The notes beneath the pieces were generated by a model, which was not told where the DNA came from, did no database searches, and saw only the letters and a list, made by a program, of their open reading frames with translations. From the IMG/VR virus record IMGVR_UViG_3300013138_000011, positions 1-45,160 of that record: 45,160 bases of DNA, one strand, 5' to 3'. A program made the position numbers and the translations under genes. Positions 1-9,206 of the stretch are shown here, piece after piece (the stretch's first letter is position 1; every line of letters starts with the position of its first letter). The DNA comes from a virus.

Positions 1-1
1 A

Positions 2-3000
2 GATGTATCTGTATTCAATCCATCTCCTACTAATTCACAAGCAATTGCAGATGTAGTTATTAACTTCCCTGATTCTTCAGATTTCATGTACCCTGGTGCT
101 ACTTATGTTGGTGCATTATTCTTAGATCCAATTTCACAAGGACTTGTTGAAACCGAACATTTAACAATACTTGAAGAAATTTCAACAAATATATTTGTTA
201 CTCCATATGATACTTCTAATTCAACTTTGATATTCAGAATGGTTGGAGAAGAAGATGTTATACAATTCTTTGATGTAGACCCACATTCACAAGAAGTTAT
301 ATGGACAGATGAAATAATTTATGACGTTAGCCAATATCAATTAAATCAAGGAATTCAATTAAACATTGGATTTAGATCAGATGACGAGGGTGTTTATGAA
401 AGAAAAATCGTTGCATATCATCGTATTGGAGATACTGATATGCCTCTTTTAGAAATTATTGTAAATGCCCAATCAATAGGACAGGATGAACGTTTCGATA
501 CATTACTCGAAAACTTTGGATTATTTAAACCTAAATCAATACCTACATTATTTAAAGAAGCTGACATTAACGAAGATATGCCTGATTGGCAATTATTAAA
601 TTATAAAGCAAAACATATCATATTAGAGCATGATAAGATCATGCCATTTATTGGAACGTACAAAGGGCTTATAAATGCTATCAAATGGTTAGGATATGAT
701 GACATTTATGTGAAGGAATGGTTTAAAGATGTAAAGGAAAGCAAACGAATTTCGCTTTATGTTCCTTATGATGCAGATGGAAGAAAAAGAACAATAAAAT
801 ACTTTACTCCAGAAGAAAGAAAGAATCTTAAAAAATTAAACCAACTATCTCTATGCTATTGTATTACAAGAGAAACTGGTGAAGTTGATGAATGGGGAAA
901 TCCTATTACTGAGAATTGTTATGAATATAATTTGAATGAAATTCTAATTAAGCTTTATTCACTTAAGGTTTGGTTAGAGAAAAATATTATCGGAGTTAAT
1001 GCCCGCATATATGACTTAACTGGTGAAGGTGTTTATTTTGAAATATATAGAAACCTAATCTATGGTACTTCAAATATCGGAACAGAAGCTCTTTATGAAC
1101 AATCACTAACACCAACATCAGTTAATCCAGATTCTGAATTAGTAGCTGGAGATGCAAGTATGTTGTTAACTTTAAAGGAGTACAACCAACTGAATACTAT
1201 TCAAGATATAAATTGTACATTATTAGAATTAGCAAGATTTGGGTGGGATCCATGCAATGGATTATTTTCTCCGGTAGATTATTATGATTTACCTTATGTG
1301 GATCCTTCAGCAGTGTTCTTTGGGTCTCCATTTATTGCTCCATTTAAAGATCTTTATGATATTCAATGGAAAGTTACTGTTGAAAAACAATACGGGGTTT
1401 TAACTAGCCATTTTGTAACTAATCCATTATTCATTTACGAAAATGAGATAAAATTCTATAATACATATGATACATCAACCATATTTAATGATGATGCAAT
1501 AGTTCAAATAAATCAAGGATTTTTAAGAGATCCAAGTATAGATGAATGGGTGAATTCAATTGCGTATTCCATTTATCAATCTGACCCATCAGTTAATTCA
1601 TCATTGGGGTCATTTGTATTTGAATCTTCAATGGGAATAAAACAATACACTTGGCAATTTACATTAATGCCAGATGTAAATCCATTAATACAATATGCTT
1701 TTGACGAAAACTATAAAGCCCCATTATTAACAATTAGTGGGTATAAATGGACAGATGTATCAGGAAATACACACCCATTAGATAAACCATATTATTTGGA
1801 CATAATAGATGGCGGAATATTTATGTCAGTAGATGCATCATCAATTCCTGGTGGTTTATTGATTGGGAATGAAATTCCTATCGGTGATACATCAATTGAA
1901 TATACTACAATTAAAGCAGGATTAGATTTCAATTACGATACATCATTAGATGAACAACAAATAAAATTAAGTGTCATTTATATTGGGCCAAGACTTCCAA
2001 TATTCAATTATGATCCATCAGATGCAGAGATGTTGTATTATGATCCTGCTGCTCCTATTACAGTTGTAGAAGATAATAGCGTTTATCAAATGAATGTTAA
2101 TTATACTGGAGATTACGAAATTCAAATTTATGGATGGAATGGACAAAATAATATGTTCTTCAATATTGGAACTAAACGTTATCCAGTGTGGCAAAAATAC
2201 CCAACCATATTTTCATATCAAGATACATCATGTCTAACAAAATGTTCAAGCATTTTAATTCCTCTTGATGAAGCAAGTACATTAATATATGAAAATCAAT
2301 TTCCTATATTTGATCGTCAAATTCCTCTTCAAGGATTAGAGGTTAAATATGATACTGGGGGAAGACCTTATATTTTAGTTCCTTCAATTACATATTTCCA
2401 AGATGTTCCGGAGCCTGGTTCAATTGCTAGGTTCTATAATTTAACTGAGAGAATATCAAGCATTACACCGCCTAATGTAATGGATATTGACCAAGATTTC
2501 CAAAGATTTTATGAAGGTGATGATATTCGTGTAGTTCATTTTGATAAAGGAAAATATTCATTTATTACAGAATCAAGTGCAAAAATTACATCAATTTCTT
2601 ATGCAGGTGATGTTGCCACTTGTACGATTGATAACCCCCCATTAGATTTTGTCATCGATGTATCAACAGAATGGTACGCGTTAAATGATACACAAAGAGG
2701 AGTTATAAATGGTGTCAATGATATAATTAATAAAACATTCACATGCGATATTTCGTCATATCAATTTGAAGTTGGACAAATAGCCGCTATTCTTATTTTC
2801 GATCATAGTACTGGATATACATATGGATCATCATTTAAAGTTTTAGATGTTGATGGATCAACACATGAATTTGAAGGAGTTGTTCCTGAATTTGTCATTG
2901 ACAATCCAGGAAAATATACCTTAACAGTTAAACATGCTTACTCAGCATTTGGAGATTTCCAAATGGATGTAAGTCATGCACTTGAAAGTGGAAACAATTT

Positions 3001-3409
3001 CCATATTTATTTAGATGACACATATTGTCACCAATATTTCTTAGATGATACATTTGTTTTTGTAAATATTTTATTTGATCAAGATCGTGTTCTAAGACAA
3101 TGGTATGACTCATCAGATAATTTATTAAATTCCGATTTATATGGATTTAATCAATCTATTGAATTAGATATAAGCACATTAGTAATATTTAGAGCTGAGT
3201 ACGATTCCAGCAGTTATATGCTTAATCAAAAAAATATCTGGGAAATTAGAAATCATAATACAAATGATTTGATTATGAGAGTCTATAATCCTATTGTTCC
3301 TTATGTATTCAATGAGGCTGGAGATTACGACATTAAAGTCGAAGCATATGATAAATATGGTAACTTAAAATCGCAAGTATTCGAAGGACTTGTTAAAATA
3401 AATGGATGA
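2..3409 (+). CDS. Large baseplate/tail protein with P2 gpI-like region (5' truncated)
   Basis: The reading frame is open from the left edge, so the N-terminus lies outside the window; the first ATG (86) is internal. Over 1130 residues are visible. About 200 residues in, the stretch FIGTYKGLINAIKWLGYD resembles the tail-protein-I family (P2 gpI, a baseplate wedge protein), where a conserved helix precedes the LGY motif. The rest is beta-rich and repetitive in style. The C-terminus has two PKD-like segments, each with a Gly-x-Tyr core (PGKYTLTV and AGDYDIKV), typical of fibre or adhesin modules. It probably links the baseplate to a fibre or host-contact structure. The last 8 bp overlap the next gene. 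The family call rests on motif resemblance only. Confidence 0.75.
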   Translation, partial: DVSVFNPSPTNSQAIADVVINFPDSSDFMYPGATYVGALFLDPISQGLVETEHLTILEEISTNIFVTPYDTSNSTLIFRMVGEEDVIQFFDVDPHSQEVIWTDEIIYDVSQYQLNQGIQLNIGFRSDDEGVYERKIVAYHRIGDTDMPLLEIIVNAQSIGQDERFDTLLENFGLFKPKSIPTLFKEADINEDMPDWQLLNYKAKHIILEHDKIMPFIGTYKGLINAIKWLGYDDIYVKEWFKDVKESKRISLYVPYDADGRKRTIKYFTPEERKNLKKLNQLSLCYCITRETGEVDEWGNPITENCYEYNLNEILIKLYSLKVWLEKNIIGVNARIYDLTGEGVYFEIYRNLIYGTSNIGTEALYEQSLTPTSVNPDSELVAGDASMLLTLKEYNQLNTIQDINCTLLELARFGWDPCNGLFSPVDYYDLPYVDPSAVFFGSPFIAPFKDLYDIQWKVTVEKQYGVLTSHFVTNPLFIYENEIKFYNTYDTSTIFNDDAIVQINQGFLRDPSIDEWVNSIAYSIYQSDPSVNSSLGSFVFESSMGIKQYTWQFTLMPDVNPLIQYAFDENYKAPLLTISGYKWTDVSGNTHPLDKPYYLDIIDGGIFMSVDASSIPGGLLIGNEIPIGDTSIEYTTIKAGLDFNYDTSLDEQQIKLSVIYIGPRLPIFNYDPSDAEMLYYDPAAPITVVEDNSVYQMNVNYTGDYEIQIYGWNGQNNMFFNIGTKRYPVWQKYPTIFSYQDTSCLTKCSSILIPLDEASTLIYENQFPIFDRQIPLQGLEVKYDTGGRPYILVPSITYFQDVPEPGSIARFYNLTERISSITPPNVMDIDQDFQRFYEGDDIRVVHFDKGKYSFITESSAKITSISYAGDVATCTIDNPPLDFVIDVSTEWYALNDTQRGVINGVNDIINKTFTCDISSYQFEVGQIAAILIFDHSTGYTYGSSFKVLDVDGSTHEFEGVVPEFVIDNPGKYTLTVKHAYSAFGDFQMDVSHALESGNNFHIYLDDTYCHQYFLDDTFVFVNILFDQDRVLRQWYDSSDNLLNSDLYGFNQSIELDISTLVIFRAEYDSSSYMLNQKNIWEIRNHNTNDLIMRVYNPIVPYVFNEAGDYDIKVEAYDKYGNLKSQVFEGLVKING

Positions 3410-3743
3410 TAGAAAACCACATGAATTTTCTCCAGAAGAAAGTTTGGGAGATATTTTCTTTTCAATTGAATCTAAGAATTGGAGACGCCCACACACGTTA
3501 ACTCTTCAAAATTTAGGTGGCATTTTAAGTATTAAAATGTCTGAAGAAGTATTGGGTGAAAGAAATGTGACTGCTGTTGAATATGTTAATCAAGAACAAA
3601 ATCCTGATTTACCTCCAAATACATTTAGAGTTAATACAAGAACACATATAGCTGTAGATGATAATTACATTTATGTGTGGGTTCCGTCATTAAATAGATG
3701 GAAAAGAGCCTTGTTGTCTACCTGGGATATTGAAGTTCAATAA
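3402..3743 (+). CDS. Small protein coupled to the baseplate gene
   Basis: 113 residues, starting with ATG inside the last codons of the preceding structural gene (8 bp overlap), so probably translationally coupled. No family recognised. It is beta-rich in its second half, with several Trp/Tyr residues near the C-terminus (VWVPSLNRWKRALLSTW). It ends 26 bp into the convergent minus-strand gene. Its place at the end of a baseplate transcript suggests a virion accessory or fibre-attachment protein; this is inference. Confidence 0.7.
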   Translation: MDDRKPHEFSPEESLGDIFFSIESKNWRRPHTLTLQNLGGILSIKMSEEVLGERNVTAVEYVNQEQNPDLPPNTFRVNTRTHIAVDDNYIYVWVPSLNRWKRALLSTWDIEVQ

Positions 3744-4086
3744 TAAATCTTTGATGGCCATCTCGAAATGTTTTGGAAGTTATAACAAACTTATCACTCC
3801 ATCCCATTGCCTGCAAAATTTTAATCATTGAGACTGCCATTGCCTTTGATTCAACTGGACCATATTCGTTATGATTTTTAAATGATCTTGTAACACCTTT
3901 AATGGATATTTGAGGGAACTTTTGTAACTCCTTAAATATTTTATTGAATGTATCTTCATTATTGTCATAGTAATAAATCAAATACTCACGATTCTTGTAA
4001 TCGCTTGTGGCAATGCTTTCGAGTATTTCTTCTCTTGATTTTGGTTGAAATAAAGACACCTTACAAATTTTTGCTAAAATAAACAA
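3718..4086 (-). CDS. Hypothetical protein with a degenerate LKPKS module
   Basis: About 122 residues with no ATG start: the frame opens after the upstream stop, and the usable starts are TTG (4086) or a GTG nine codons later. The N-terminus reads SLFQPKSREEIL, recognisably the D-I-L-K-P-K-S-x-E-E-I module found in neighbouring genes, but the basic leader and the xE-S junction are missing. This looks like an N-terminal deletion or a diverged copy. The body is a mixed alpha/beta domain of unknown function ending FIIELQYPR. The 3' end overlaps the plus-strand gene by 26 bp. Start uncertain. Confidence 0.6.
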   Translation of the reverse strand: MFILAKICKVSLFQPKSREEILESIATSDYKNREYLIYYYDNNEDTFNKIFKELQKFPQISIKGVTRSFKNHNEYGPVESKAMAVSMIKILQAMGWSDKFVITSKTFRDGHQRFIIELQYPR

Positions 4087-4107
4087 AAACTTTGAATAAT
4101 AAAAATT

Positions 4108-4323
4108 CTATCCTTTTAGTATTGAAATAATTTGATAGTAATTGCTTCTTTCATGAGGAAACGTACAATTCTTACAATTTTGATAATCCTTATACTTTTT
4201 ATGAATACATAATTTCCTGCCATAAAGTGGGCAATAACAAAAAAGACAATTAATTTCTTTCATGTTTGGATGACAAGGATAATATTGACACTGTCTATTT
4301 TCGAAAAAATTATAATTATTCAA
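4108..4323 (-). CDS. Cysteine-rich small domain protein (PF04071-like)
   Basis: 71 residues with nine Cys and several His. The order FFENRQCQYYPCH, then NCLFCYCPLYG, then NCKNCTFPH matches the cysteine-rich small domain family (PF04071), usually a stand-alone bacterial or archaeal metal-binding protein or a fusion in cobalamin-related proteins. The full domain fits, so the gene is not truncated. It overlaps the start of its upstream neighbour (4320) by 4 bp and so is in the same operon. A metal-binding role is inferred from the cysteines; its job in a phage is unknown. Confidence 0.85.
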   Translation of the reverse strand: MNNYNFFENRQCQYYPCHPNMKEINCLFCYCPLYGRKLCIHKKYKDYQNCKNCTFPHERSNYYQIISILKG

Positions 4324-5291
4324 TTTCTTCTTCTAAATGAATGAGCAGGCCTCGGTTTTTTCAAAACATAATTTCTAGCTTCCAAATAATCTAAAAATAT
4401 TTTTTCTGGTCTATATGAGTATTCTTGTTTAGTATAATCTAAATTTTTCATAGCATCAGAAAGCTTTTTAGCATCTTTTTCTGTTAAAACCCTTATAATG
4501 CCATTATTTCCTCTAAAAACATAAAATCCATAAACTATATACTCTAGGCTCCGACGAAACTGTTTTCTACCGTCATCATTATCTCCTGTTTCAAACCTTA
4601 TAGCTGTTTGAGTTCCTATTATGTTTACACCAAGATTTTTTAATTGTTTCCATGTGTTTAAAAATTGTTTAGATGTTACATCCCAATCTTCAGGCCAATT
4701 TTTCTCAATTTCTTCTTTAGATTTAGGTTTCAATATGTTCTCAATTCCTTCATCAATTTTTCTTTCCTTTTCTCTATTAATCCATTGTTGAAGTTCCCTA
4801 TCCCGAACAACTTTTCCTTCAGGAGATTCTCTCCAAGCTATATATTCCGGATTGTCCCATTTAATGGTGGTTCCTCCATAATTTGCATCATGAAATTCAG
4901 GAGATTGTTTAATCCCCATTCGTAATCTAAAAACTAAATCTCTAACGGTAGATGGGTATAAATAAGCATGATCTTCGCTAATATGATAATCATGTTGTTC
5001 ATATGAATATTGTTTGTGTGTTTGTATCATAGCCATCGCGTCTCTCTTAGTTAGCACTTTTCCAATTTCCCAATTACCAGAAAACACTGCATATACTTTA
5101 ATGGTCATTTCATTAATACTCAAACTATAAAGCTCAAGAATTTCAACACCATGTGATTCTAATTCTTCAGCATATTTTTTGTATTTTTCCCATGACATTT
5201 TATGCCTTTCTCGAAATGCCTCTTGTATTTCTTCTTCGTTTTTAGGTCTTAAAATATCTTCTATAGATTCATATACTTTTTTAGCCTTCAT
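4320..5291 (-). CDS. Two-module protein with head-protease-like junctions
   Basis: 323 residues. The leader MKAKKVYE is followed by SIEDILRPKNEEEI, and a second junction KIDE-GIENILKPKSKEEI sits at residues 178-195, splitting the protein into halves of about 173 and 142 residues. Both halves contain a related motif late in the domain (VLTKRDAMAM / VLTEKDAKKL, then an aromatic-rich stretch), suggesting internal duplication. The junctions fit the [LI]-x-E|[AGS] rule of T4-type prohead proteases. The enzymatic function is not recognised. It overlaps both neighbours by 4 bp. Confidence 0.8.
   Translation of the reverse strand: MKAKKVYESIEDILRPKNEEEIQEAFRERHKMSWEKYKKYAEELESHGVEILELYSLSINEMTIKVYAVFSGNWEIGKVLTKRDAMAMIQTHKQYSYEQHDYHISEDHAYLYPSTVRDLVFRLRMGIKQSPEFHDANYGGTTIKWDNPEYIAWRESPEGKVVRDRELQQWINREKERKIDEGIENILKPKSKEEIEKNWPEDWDVTSKQFLNTWKQLKNLGVNIIGTQTAIRFETGDNDDGRKQFRRSLEYIVYGFYVFRGNNGIIRVLTEKDAKKLSDAMKNLDYTKQEYSYRPEKIFLDYLEARNYVLKKPRPAHSFRRRN
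4707..4751 (-). repeat. Internal DILKPKS module (residues 181-195)
   Basis: Second copy of the E-[SG]-I-x-[DN]-I-L-K-P-K-S-x-E-E-I motif within the 323-residue protein, preceded by a charged linker. It lies between the two half-proteins, where a processing site would be expected. Confidence 0.7.
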
Positions 5292-5704
5292 TTCTTTAGC
5301 TTTGATAATATTTTTAGTGCATCTGTATTTGATACATACAAGCAGTAATATGATTGCTTAACCTCATATTGAAATTCGTGTCTCGATCCAATATCTAATC
5401 GAGGTTTTAAAAATTCAACAATTTCATTAGCTAATTTTTGAGTCACAACCGTCACTATGACTTCCCATTGATAACCATTTGAAGATTTTTTAACTTCCCA
5501 TGGGGCAATGGCAATTACATCAGCCTCTCCCATAATAGGAATAGCGAAATGTTCAATTTTTGCAGAAATATCTTTATCATGCAATCTTTTTAATGTTTTT
5601 TGCAAATCGGAATAAGATATTCCAAATTGATTCTTAAAATCAGAACGAATTTGTTTTTGGGTCTTTCCTTTTAATATATCGTCTATGGATTCGTTTACGA
5701 ACAT
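5288..5704 (-). CDS. Single-module protein (leader MFVNE)
   Basis: 138 residues. A very short leader MFVNE is followed by SIDDILKGKTQKQIRSDF, the same module as in the next gene with LKPKS changed to LKGKT. The rest is a small alpha/beta domain of unknown function. Its stop overlaps the ATG of the following gene by 4 bp. Upstream is an A-rich leader of AATAAA repeats and no Shine-Dalgarno sequence, so it probably starts this small minus-strand transcript, or has its own translation signal after the 1152-residue gene. Confidence 0.8.
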   Translation of the reverse strand: MFVNESIDDILKGKTQKQIRSDFKNQFGISYSDLQKTLKRLHDKDISAKIEHFAIPIMGEADVIAIAPWEVKKSSNGYQWEVIVTVVTQKLANEIVEFLKPRLDIGSRHEFQYEVKQSYYCLYVSNTDALKILSKLKK

Positions 5705-5708
5705 CTAT

Positions 5709-5744
5709 CGATTTTATTTTATTTATTTATTTTATTTATTTATT
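5709..5744 (-). repeat. AATAAATAAAATAAA low-complexity leader
   Basis: Between two minus-strand genes, the minus strand reads as a run of AATAAATAAAA units, about 35 bases of only A and T with period 4 to 5 bases. Similar shorter runs precede the genes starting at 10623, 19539 and 21721. It may act as a late-promoter-like element or as an unstructured A-rich translation leader. Confidence 0.5.
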
Positions 5745-5747
5745 CAA

Positions 5748-8700
5748 TTATCCAACAGGATAAGGGCTAAATCCAGGAAATCCATATGTCTTAGCTCCAG
5801 TAGGTGTAAAATCTTTAAATAGGAATGCAACCCAAGGCAAATTAGTCGGTTTAAGATTCTGATATTTTGGAAATGGATCCTTTGTAACTATTGTAGGCAT
5901 TGCAACTTTTAATGCTGCTTTATATTTTTTCCAGTTCACAATTGAATTTTGCATTTTACTATTGAAATTTTTGGACATAAAATCGTCGCTTTTTATTTTA
6001 AACTTTTCAACAATTGGGTTTAAAACTCCTGTGTTTATATTGTCGTTTAATTCGTCCTTTATTAAAATAACAGGTTTTGGGTTCTTAATAGTTAATGCAA
6101 AACTTGCCGAATTTGGTTTTGTAGATATAGGAAGAGGAGCCAACATAGGATCTATTTTTGCAATCAGCTGATCCAATTTTTCGAATTGTTTATTTATTGT
6201 TTCTTCAGATTTTTGTATAGCCTTTATTGTTGGATCTGGAAAATCCTTAACCTTTCTTCCTGAATACGCGTCATAAACAATTTTATATTTGGTCTCTAAT
6301 GTAAATCGATTCAATTTAATTGTAGCGATTCGTTCTGTTAAAATTAAATTTTGTTCAGTCCATGCAGCAAGTTGTTCAACATAAACCACTTCGCTATCTT
6401 CCAAAGTTCTATCTCTCTTTGGCTTTTCTTCTTTATGTTCACGTTTTCTTTTAGACACTTCATCTAATTCAACAGTTAAATTGTCTATTTCGGCTTTAGT
6501 TTTATCTAAATACCCCTTTAATGTAACCTGTTTAAATTCTTTTAGCCCCTTAGTTAAAGGTTTCTTTAAAGCCTCGACATTTTTTCTAATAATTGTAGCT
6601 GGATCTGCAACAGGGACGTGATGTTCAGAAGATAAATTTCCAAATAAAACCCAAGGGAATGGATAAATTCCTGTAATAGAGATACCTAAAACAATAAATC
6701 CCCAATTTAACGCAAATGCTTTAATAGGAATATAAACAACCGGAAATGGAATCGGACCTATTGGTGGAGGTACACCAGTGGACCATGATTGAGCTGGGTT
6801 TGTTATCCCAATTAATGTTGCAAATGCACAATATTTTAACCAATATTTCATATCTCCGAATCCATGTTCTGACACAGTAAAATCATCATCGTCTGATTCA
6901 GGACATGTTCGTTCTTTTCCTATTCCATAAAATCTATATTTGTCATTATCAATATCAATAATGGAATACGTTGTAAGAGAATTTCCAAGATCATCAAGTT
7001 CTTTCATTACTTGATCTATTTCTTTTGGAACTTCATTATATTGCTTCCATAAATTGTTGCAAAAAGTTTGTATGTAATTTCCTTCTGTTTCTGTAGCCTT
7101 ATATTTGTTTAATTTTGTTTCGTATTTATTTTCTACCATTTGTTTTATTTCAAGAGAAAAATTAAACATGAACATTATTCGTTTAACTAATGATGTTTTG
7201 TCAGTTTCATTTAAATCTTTATTTTTCTTCCCCAAAGATGTTACATAAGCTTCAACTTCAGAAACTTGATTATTGGATTTGTATCGATTATTCATTTCCT
7301 TAAAAAAATCGGGAGTGACATGAAAGAAAATTCCCTTAGATAATTTTTTACAATAATCATTGATTCTTCCTGTTAATTTCTTTTCATCCCATTTATCCAC
7401 AAAATATCTTTCAACCATGAATTTATAAATCTCATCTCTAAATGGAATTAAGGTCTTACTTTGATCGAAATTGTCCATAAGTTGGCCATAAAGATCGAAA
7501 TAATATTCTAATAAAGCAAATTCTGACTCTTTTGGGAGTGTAACTTCAGATTGATTTATAGCTGTTTTTGCAATAGTATTTAATTGGCCATAAAATTTAT
7601 CATCTTCTTTATCTACTTCTTCTTTTATTTTGTAAAGCTCTTCATTTTTAGCTTTCTTTTTAACATTATCTTCCCCTGTTATTTTTTGAATATTTTTATC
7701 ATAACTTTTTTTAGCATTCTCTAAATGTTTTTGAGCAGCATCCCATCTTCCACTTATTCCACCTGTAGAAAATAATATTTTTAAACGTTCTGCTGCGCTT
7801 ATAGAAGCATCAATAAGTGGAGAACTCTTTAACATTACAGGAAATAAAGAATTGACATAATAATCTTTCAAAAAATATTTTGTATCATTTAGCTCTTGAT
7901 ACAAGTCTTGACTCTTTTGCATTAGTTCTTCAAGATAAGTGCTCTCAGGATCACTTATATCATCCAAGTAAATCTGATTGTTTAGTGTTTTGGCCACTAT
8001 TCCATCGACTGGGGAGTAAACCCTAGAGCCTCCAAGAGTCCCCAGAGGGGTTCTAATTGTAACCCTTTGGTCCTTAGTTACAAGTATATTAAAATTCTTT
8101 GAAGATTGATTGTCAATTATGGCTTTTGTTGCAATTTCATTACTATCTTTTGCATCAATAACCAATTCTTCTGCAGTAGGTTCTAAATCACAATTTTCTA
8201 ATCTTGTAACATCAAGTTTAAGTTCAATAGGTTCGTGAACAACAGCAACATCATCAGGATCTACAGGACAATCAAGCGAAATTTCAAATGGCTTAGAAAT
8301 AATACTTACATCAGCAGTCTCAATTTGCACATCACATAATAAAGACCCCACATTTTCAGAAAAAGCTTCTGTTGAAGATTTCTGATATTTTTTTCTATTT
8401 GCAATATAAACTGAAGCAGCAAGTAAAGCTGCAACAATGATTGCATCTAAAAATTTTAAAGAGGCAATCATTACATCTATTTGTTGCCCTATTTCTTTTA
8501 TTCCTTCCTTAGATTCTGTTTTTAAATTTTGTAGTGCTGCTTTTTCTTCTTCTAAATTTGGCTTTAGATTTTGAAGTTTTTGTTTCTCTTGTTGCAAAAT
8601 AGCCGCAACAACTCTTAATTCTCGTTGAAGATATTTTCCTCTATAAGGAGAAGGATGATCATTTTGATTTAAGAATTCTTTTACTTTAAGTACTATGGAA

Positions 8701-9206
8701 TAAACCATAAAAACCCAAGGAAGAGTTCCTTTAATCTTATTTAATGTTTCATTAAGTTGGCTTAGATTGAATTTTTTTATTTTACTATCAAAATCACTTT
8801 GTTGCTGAACAATCTTAAGAAAATCATCACCTTCTAACTGATCTAATAAAGGAGAATTTTGAAAATAATCAGGATCTTCACATTCTAAAACAATCTCCGA
8901 AACTAAAGTATTGTCTAAATCATTCGAAGCAAACTTTGGTACTCTTCTTAAAAGCCTATCATTTTTAACGTATTCTAATATGTCATCATCTGTAAAATCC
9001 TTAGAGAATTTTTTATCTAAAAGAGATACTGCTTTCTTTTGAAGTAGAGATTTAAGTTGATTTAATAAGGGATTTAAAATAGCAAGCAAAGCAGTTCGTA
9101 AAAGTACTAAAGCTTTTGGTTTACTGAAGAACTCTTGGTCACTTTTAACTGCTTTATTAAAAACTCCATAGATGAATTTTTTTATTATATCTGATATTTT
9201 TCCCAT
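5748..9206 (-). CDS. Large membrane-active virion protein of the baseplate block
   Basis: 1152 residues. An amphipathic N-terminus (LLRTALLAILNPLLNQLKSLL) is followed by a coiled coil around residues 200-245 and a hydrophobic helix near 255-270 (FLDAIIVAALLAASVYIANR). A compact beta segment near 395-415 (SRVYSPVDGIVAKTLNNQ) resembles a biotinyl/lipoyl-type or M23-adjacent hairpin. A long helical part follows, then a Pro- and Gly-rich hydrophobic stretch near 795-865 and another coiled coil near 900-1030. No catalytic motif was found. Size, membrane segments and position between hub genes suggest a protein that is ejected or that contacts the envelope; the function is inferred. It overlaps the start of the GNAT gene's 3' end by 22 bp. 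Confidence 0.7.
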   Translation of the reverse strand: MGKISDIIKKFIYGVFNKAVKSDQEFFSKPKALVLLRTALLAILNPLLNQLKSLLQKKAVSLLDKKFSKDFTDDDILEYVKNDRLLRRVPKFASNDLDNTLVSEIVLECEDPDYFQNSPLLDQLEGDDFLKIVQQQSDFDSKIKKFNLSQLNETLNKIKGTLPWVFMVYSIVLKVKEFLNQNDHPSPYRGKYLQRELRVVAAILQQEKQKLQNLKPNLEEEKAALQNLKTESKEGIKEIGQQIDVMIASLKFLDAIIVAALLAASVYIANRKKYQKSSTEAFSENVGSLLCDVQIETADVSIISKPFEISLDCPVDPDDVAVVHEPIELKLDVTRLENCDLEPTAEELVIDAKDSNEIATKAIIDNQSSKNFNILVTKDQRVTIRTPLGTLGGSRVYSPVDGIVAKTLNNQIYLDDISDPESTYLEELMQKSQDLYQELNDTKYFLKDYYVNSLFPVMLKSSPLIDASISAAERLKILFSTGGISGRWDAAQKHLENAKKSYDKNIQKITGEDNVKKKAKNEELYKIKEEVDKEDDKFYGQLNTIAKTAINQSEVTLPKESEFALLEYYFDLYGQLMDNFDQSKTLIPFRDEIYKFMVERYFVDKWDEKKLTGRINDYCKKLSKGIFFHVTPDFFKEMNNRYKSNNQVSEVEAYVTSLGKKNKDLNETDKTSLVKRIMFMFNFSLEIKQMVENKYETKLNKYKATETEGNYIQTFCNNLWKQYNEVPKEIDQVMKELDDLGNSLTTYSIIDIDNDKYRFYGIGKERTCPESDDDDFTVSEHGFGDMKYWLKYCAFATLIGITNPAQSWSTGVPPPIGPIPFPVVYIPIKAFALNWGFIVLGISITGIYPFPWVLFGNLSSEHHVPVADPATIIRKNVEALKKPLTKGLKEFKQVTLKGYLDKTKAEIDNLTVELDEVSKRKREHKEEKPKRDRTLEDSEVVYVEQLAAWTEQNLILTERIATIKLNRFTLETKYKIVYDAYSGRKVKDFPDPTIKAIQKSEETINKQFEKLDQLIAKIDPMLAPLPISTKPNSASFALTIKNPKPVILIKDELNDNINTGVLNPIVEKFKIKSDDFMSKNFNSKMQNSIVNWKKYKAALKVAMPTIVTKDPFPKYQNLKPTNLPWVAFLFKDFTPTGAKTYGFPGFSPYPVG

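Noticed and set aside
4953-4962. TATAAATA on the plus strand
   Set aside because: Inside a coding region and not upstream of any plus-strand gene; such octamers occur by chance in AT-rich DNA.
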